From contig DATJUX010000026.1 in assembly GCA_035502095.1 (NCBI GenBank), forward strand, positions 62,001-126,000: a stretch of DNA of 64,000 nucleotides. Direction: 5' to 3'. This DNA comes from JAKANT01 sp035502095. GTDB lineage: Bacteria > Pseudomonadota > Gammaproteobacteria > Burkholderiales > Burkholderiaceae_F. The position numbers and the translations under genes are program-made. The notes under the pieces were generated by a model. The model ran no database searches. It saw only the letters and a list, made by a program, of their open reading frames with translations, and was not told the origin of the DNA. Of this stretch, positions 60,965-64,000 are shown piece by piece (the stretch's first letter is position 1; each line of letters opens with the position of its first letter).

Positions 60965-63900
60965 AGCGGGTCCTGCTTGCGTTCCTGAACCGGCCGCTGT
61001 TCGCCGTAGTCGGCGTTGCCGCGGCGGCGGTCCTGGTCTGGTTCGTCGGGCCGCTCCTGACGCTGGGCGCTGCGCAACCGCTCGCAAGCGAACCCGCGCG
61101 CTGGGTGGCGATCGCGGTTCTGGTCGCAGGCGCCGCGGCGTACGCGGTGCTGCGCGCGGCGCGCTCGGCGCGGCGCAATCGGAAGCTGATCGAAGGTCTG
61201 GCGGGTGGTGCGCGTCCGCGCGCGGCGCCCGGAGCGCAGGACCTCGCCCAGATCGGCCAGCGCTTCGAAGAGGCGATCGCGCTCTTGAAGCGCACGCATC
61301 TTGGCGGCAAACGCGCGCTGTTGGGTGCGCTGTTCGGCCGGCCCTTCGTGTACCAGCTGCCCTGGTACGTCATCATCGGCGCCCCCGGTGCCGGCAAGAC
61401 GACGGCACTGGTCAATTCCGGGCTGGAATTCCCGCTCGCCGCGAAGCTGGGAAAGAACCCGGTGCGCGGCGTCGGCGGCACGCGCAACTGCGACTGGTGG
61501 TTTGCGAGCGAGGCGGTGCTGATCGATACCGCGGGACGCTTCACCACCCAGGACAGCGATCGCGACGCGGATCGCACCGCCTGGTTCGGCTTCCTCGACC
61601 TGCTGGTGCGCTACCGGCCGCGCCGTCCCGTCAACGGCGTGCTGCTCACGGTCAGCGTCACCGATCTTCTATCGGCGAATGCCGAAGAGCGCAGGGTTCA
61701 CGCCCGCAAGTTGCGCGAGCGCGTCGACGAACTGCACGCGCGCATCGGTGCGGGCCTGCCGATCTACGTCATGGTGACCAAGGTCGACCTGCTGGCCGGG
61801 TTCATGGAGTTCTTCGCCGACTTCGACAAGGAGGAACGCGCGCAGGTATGGGGCGTGACGTTCCCGTATGCGCCAGTCGAGGCCGAGGTGGATCCGCTCG
61901 CGCGCATCGGCGCCGAGCTGGCGGCGCTCGAAAAGCGCCTGGATGATTGTCTGTTCGACCGCCTGCAGGGCGAGCACGACCGCGAGCGGCGCGCCGCCAT
62001 CTACGCCTTTCCGCAGCAATGGCGCGTGCTGCGCGAGACGCTGGTGGGGTTCCTGCAGAGCGCGTTCCTGCAGGCGCGTGGCGAGGTGCGGCCGTTGGTG
62101 CGCGGCGTGTACTTCACGAGCGCGACGCAGGAAGGCACGCCGGTGGATCGTGCACTCGGCGAACTCGCGCGCGCACTCGGACTGAAGAGCCGCATCGTTG
62201 CGCCGGCGCGCCCGAGCGGCAAGACCTTCTTCGTCACCCGCCTCCTGCGCGACGTGGTGTTCGCGGAGGCCGGCCTGGCCGGCACCAATCTGCGCCGGCG
62301 CAGGAGCCGGGCGGTTCTCAAGTGGAGTGCGCTCGGTGCCGTCTGCGCGCTCGTGCTCGCGGCGGTCGGCCTCGAATGGCGGTCGTACGCCGCCAACCGC
62401 GCGGTGGTGACCGCGCTGGACGCGAACCTGGAGGTGCTCGATGCCGATGTCGCCAGGGCGCGCGCCTCGACGCCAACGGATCTGGTCGCCCTGGTGCCGG
62501 CACTCGACGCATTGGAAGGCATTGCAGAACGCGGCGACCACGCTGGACCCGACGCCGGCAAGGCCCGGCGGATCGCCTTCGACATGGGGCTCGACCAAAG
62601 CGCCATGCTCACCGCGGCCGCGCAGGATGCCTACCAGCACGTGCTCAAGGAGGTGTTCCAGCGGCGCATCGCGGCGCGGCTGGAAGAGCGCCTGCGTGCC
62701 GGACGCCCCGACAACGTCGGCCTCATCTACGAAGCCCTCAAGGCCTACCTCATGCTGTACGGCGGGCGCAACTTCGACGCGGCGTCGCTGCGCGGGTATC
62801 TCTTCGCCGATTGGGATGCCACGCTGCCGCAGACCGTCGGCCCGGTCGAGCGCGAGGCATTGCGACGCCACCTCGATCGATTGCTCGCCGGCGGTGAAGT
62901 CGGTGCGCCGGCGCGCGCCGATCGCGCGTTGATCGACAAGTCGCGTGCGCTGGTGGCGAGCGTCCCGCTGCAACAGCGCATCTACGACCGGTTGAAGAGC
63001 CTCGATCCGGGGTCGGGCGCACCCGCGTTCTCGATCGCTGCCGCAGCGGGTCCCAACGCGGCGCAGTTCTTCACCCGTACCAGCGGGCTCTCGCTTGCAC
63101 AGGGCATCCCCGCCCTTTATTCGCGGTCGTTCCTGGAACAGTCGCTGCGCGCGCGCAGCCAGGATGTCCTGAGTCAATTCACGCAGGAAAGCGGCTGGGT
63201 GCTCGGCACGGAGCAGACCACGCCGGCGCAAAAACTGCCGCCCGCGCTGCAGGCCGACATCGAGCGGCTCTACCTCGCGGACTACGCGCGCACGTGGGAC
63301 GGGTACCTCGACGACATCCACCTGGTCAAGCTGGACAGCCTCGCCAGGACCGCGCAGGTCGCGCTGGCGCTGGGGCGCGCCGATTCGCCGCTGGTCGCGC
63401 TGTTCACCGGGATCGAGCACGAAGTCGGTGTGCTCGTGCATCCGGCGGCGGCGACATCGGGCGGCACGCCGACGCGCGCCATCGACGTGAGCCCAGGCGC
63501 CGCCGAGCGCTTCGACGCCCTCGCGCACCTGGTTAGCGGACAGCCTGCTTCGATGCAGGAGGTGGTGGCACTGCTCGCAAAGCTCGCGACACATTTGGCG
63601 GCGGTAGATGACGCTGTCAAGCGCCGCGCCGCACCGCCGCCCAGCGAGGTGATGCGCGAAATCGTGGCGTTTGCCTCGACCATGCCGCAGCCGTTGCGCG
63701 GGATGCTCGCGCAACTCGCGACGACCAGCGCCGGGCAGGTGTTCGCGACACGACGCGACGACATCGCACGCCAGCTTGCGAGCGAGATCGGTCCGGCCTG
63801 CACGCGCGCGCTCGGTGCACGGTTCCCGCTCGCTCCGACGGCGACCGAGGAAATTCCGCGCCAGGATTTCGTGCGCGTATTTGCGGCCGGCGGATTGATC

Positions 63901-64000
63901 GACGGCTTCTTCCAGCGCCAGCTGGCGCCGTACGTCGATACGTCGGGCGCGACCTGGGCTTTCTACAAGCCGGACGGCAGCGTCGAGCCGGCCGACTCGC
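60961..64000 (+). CDS. tssM: T6SS membrane protein TssM (IcmF), cut by window edge
   Basis: Begins MKRVLLAFLNRPLFAVVGVA at ATG 60961, overlapping the tssL stop, and stays open to the window end (over 1010 residues seen; full proteins are about 1150-1300). Two early membrane helices precede the cytoplasmic NTPase domain with Walker A GAPGAGKTT (140-148). Later regions match the IcmF central and periplasmic parts, including a third helix near residue 460. It forms the membrane complex with TssL and TssJ, which must lie beyond the window. Confidence 0.93.
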   Translation, partial: MKRVLLAFLNRPLFAVVGVAAAAVLVWFVGPLLTLGAAQPLASEPARWVAIAVLVAGAAAYAVLRAARSARRNRKLIEGLAGGARPRAAPGAQDLAQIGQRFEEAIALLKRTHLGGKRALLGALFGRPFVYQLPWYVIIGAPGAGKTTALVNSGLEFPLAAKLGKNPVRGVGGTRNCDWWFASEAVLIDTAGRFTTQDSDRDADRTAWFGFLDLLVRYRPRRPVNGVLLTVSVTDLLSANAEERRVHARKLRERVDELHARIGAGLPIYVMVTKVDLLAGFMEFFADFDKEERAQVWGVTFPYAPVEAEVDPLARIGAELAALEKRLDDCLFDRLQGEHDRERRAAIYAFPQQWRVLRETLVGFLQSAFLQARGEVRPLVRGVYFTSATQEGTPVDRALGELARALGLKSRIVAPARPSGKTFFVTRLLRDVVFAEAGLAGTNLRRRRSRAVLKWSALGAVCALVLAAVGLEWRSYAANRAVVTALDANLEVLDADVARARASTPTDLVALVPALDALEGIAERGDHAGPDAGKARRIAFDMGLDQSAMLTAAAQDAYQHVLKEVFQRRIAARLEERLRAGRPDNVGLIYEALKAYLMLYGGRNFDAASLRGYLFADWDATLPQTVGPVEREALRRHLDRLLAGGEVGAPARADRALIDKSRALVASVPLQQRIYDRLKSLDPGSGAPAFSIAAAAGPNAAQFFTRTSGLSLAQGIPALYSRSFLEQSLRARSQDVLSQFTQESGWVLGTEQTTPAQKLPPALQADIERLYLADYARTWDGYLDDIHLVKLDSLARTAQVALALGRADSPLVALFTGIEHEVGVLVHPAAATSGGTPTRAIDVSPGAAERFDALAHLVSGQPASMQEVVALLAKLATHLAAVDDAVKRRAAPPPSEVMREIVAFASTMPQPLRGMLAQLATTSAGQVFATRRDDIARQLASEIGPACTRALGARFPLAPTATEEIPRQDFVRVFAAGGLIDGFFQRQLAPYVDTSGATWAFYKPDGSVEPADS

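Overview
The window is GC-rich, gene-dense chromosomal DNA from a free-living betaproteobacterium, most likely Burkholderiales or a close relative. The basis is the divergent hut regulon with HutC, HutD and both five-step enzymes HutF/HutG, a gentisate pathway, a B-family DNA polymerase II, type VI secretion (T6SS) genes and the overall codon style. No rRNA, tRNA, CRISPR array, phage or insertion sequence was recognised. Organism assignment is inference; no database search was possible.

Layout. 1-2.4 kb: start of an off-window gene, an oxalate/formate-type MFS carrier and a universal stress protein. 2.2-5.8 kb is decaying: an alpha/beta-hydrolase stub cut by a dispersed repeat, a ModA-like binding protein, a flavin monooxygenase that appears to have lost its NADPH domain, and a LuxR regulator with a stop codon plus a frameshift. 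5.8-6.8 kb: a GhrA-type reductase. 6.8-17.9 kb: histidine utilisation. hutU-hutH and a NitT/TauT-type ABC importer run left, hutC-hutD-hutI-hutG-hutF run right, and between them lie two HutC-like operators, one sitting in the spacer of a near-consensus promoter. 17.9-23.3 kb: a LysR regulator and a divergent 3-hydroxybenzoate/gentisate operon (hydroxylase, dioxygenase, fumarylpyruvate hydrolase, MFS carrier).

23.4-35 kb is a mixed region: two small paralogous exported proteins, DNA polymerase II, cupins, an ArsB-like carrier, DctA, a GntR regulator with a palindrome over its promoter, a Tat lipoprotein of unknown function, a DUF2946/porin-like pair, a TlpA thioredoxin and an AEC carrier. 35-39.8 kb: a potABCD-type polyamine importer, dodecin and a tiny cysteine-rich protein. 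39.8-42.8 kb: serC-serA and a DUF1439 protein. 43.3-48.1 kb: a radical SAM enzyme closely linked to a YnjBCD-type importer.

48.3-64 kb: an unusual fusion of a Ser/Thr-kinase domain, one membrane helix and a TonB C-terminal domain; a sugar-acid catabolic set (UxaA/GarD dehydratase, GntR, SDR, FAH hydrolase); then the edge of a T6SS locus. That locus contains TagH (FHA), a FecR-domain protein, a membrane sensor with a c-type haem motif and HAMP domain, a Ser/Thr kinase with a duplicated C-terminal module, TssL with an OmpA domain, and TssM (cut by the window edge). The most promising novelty is here: a haem-binding sensor and FecR protein where other T6SS threonine-phosphorylation systems carry TagQRST, plus the kinase-TonB fusion.

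Three families of short dispersed repeats run through the window: GTCATTCCGAGC-type elements, GC palindromes of the form CCCTCCCC...GGGGAGGG, and a terminator-like repeat. Several touch genes: one truncates a gene, one encodes the HutG C-terminus, two separate hutU from hutH, and several lie between binding protein and permease in the hut-linked transporter operon.
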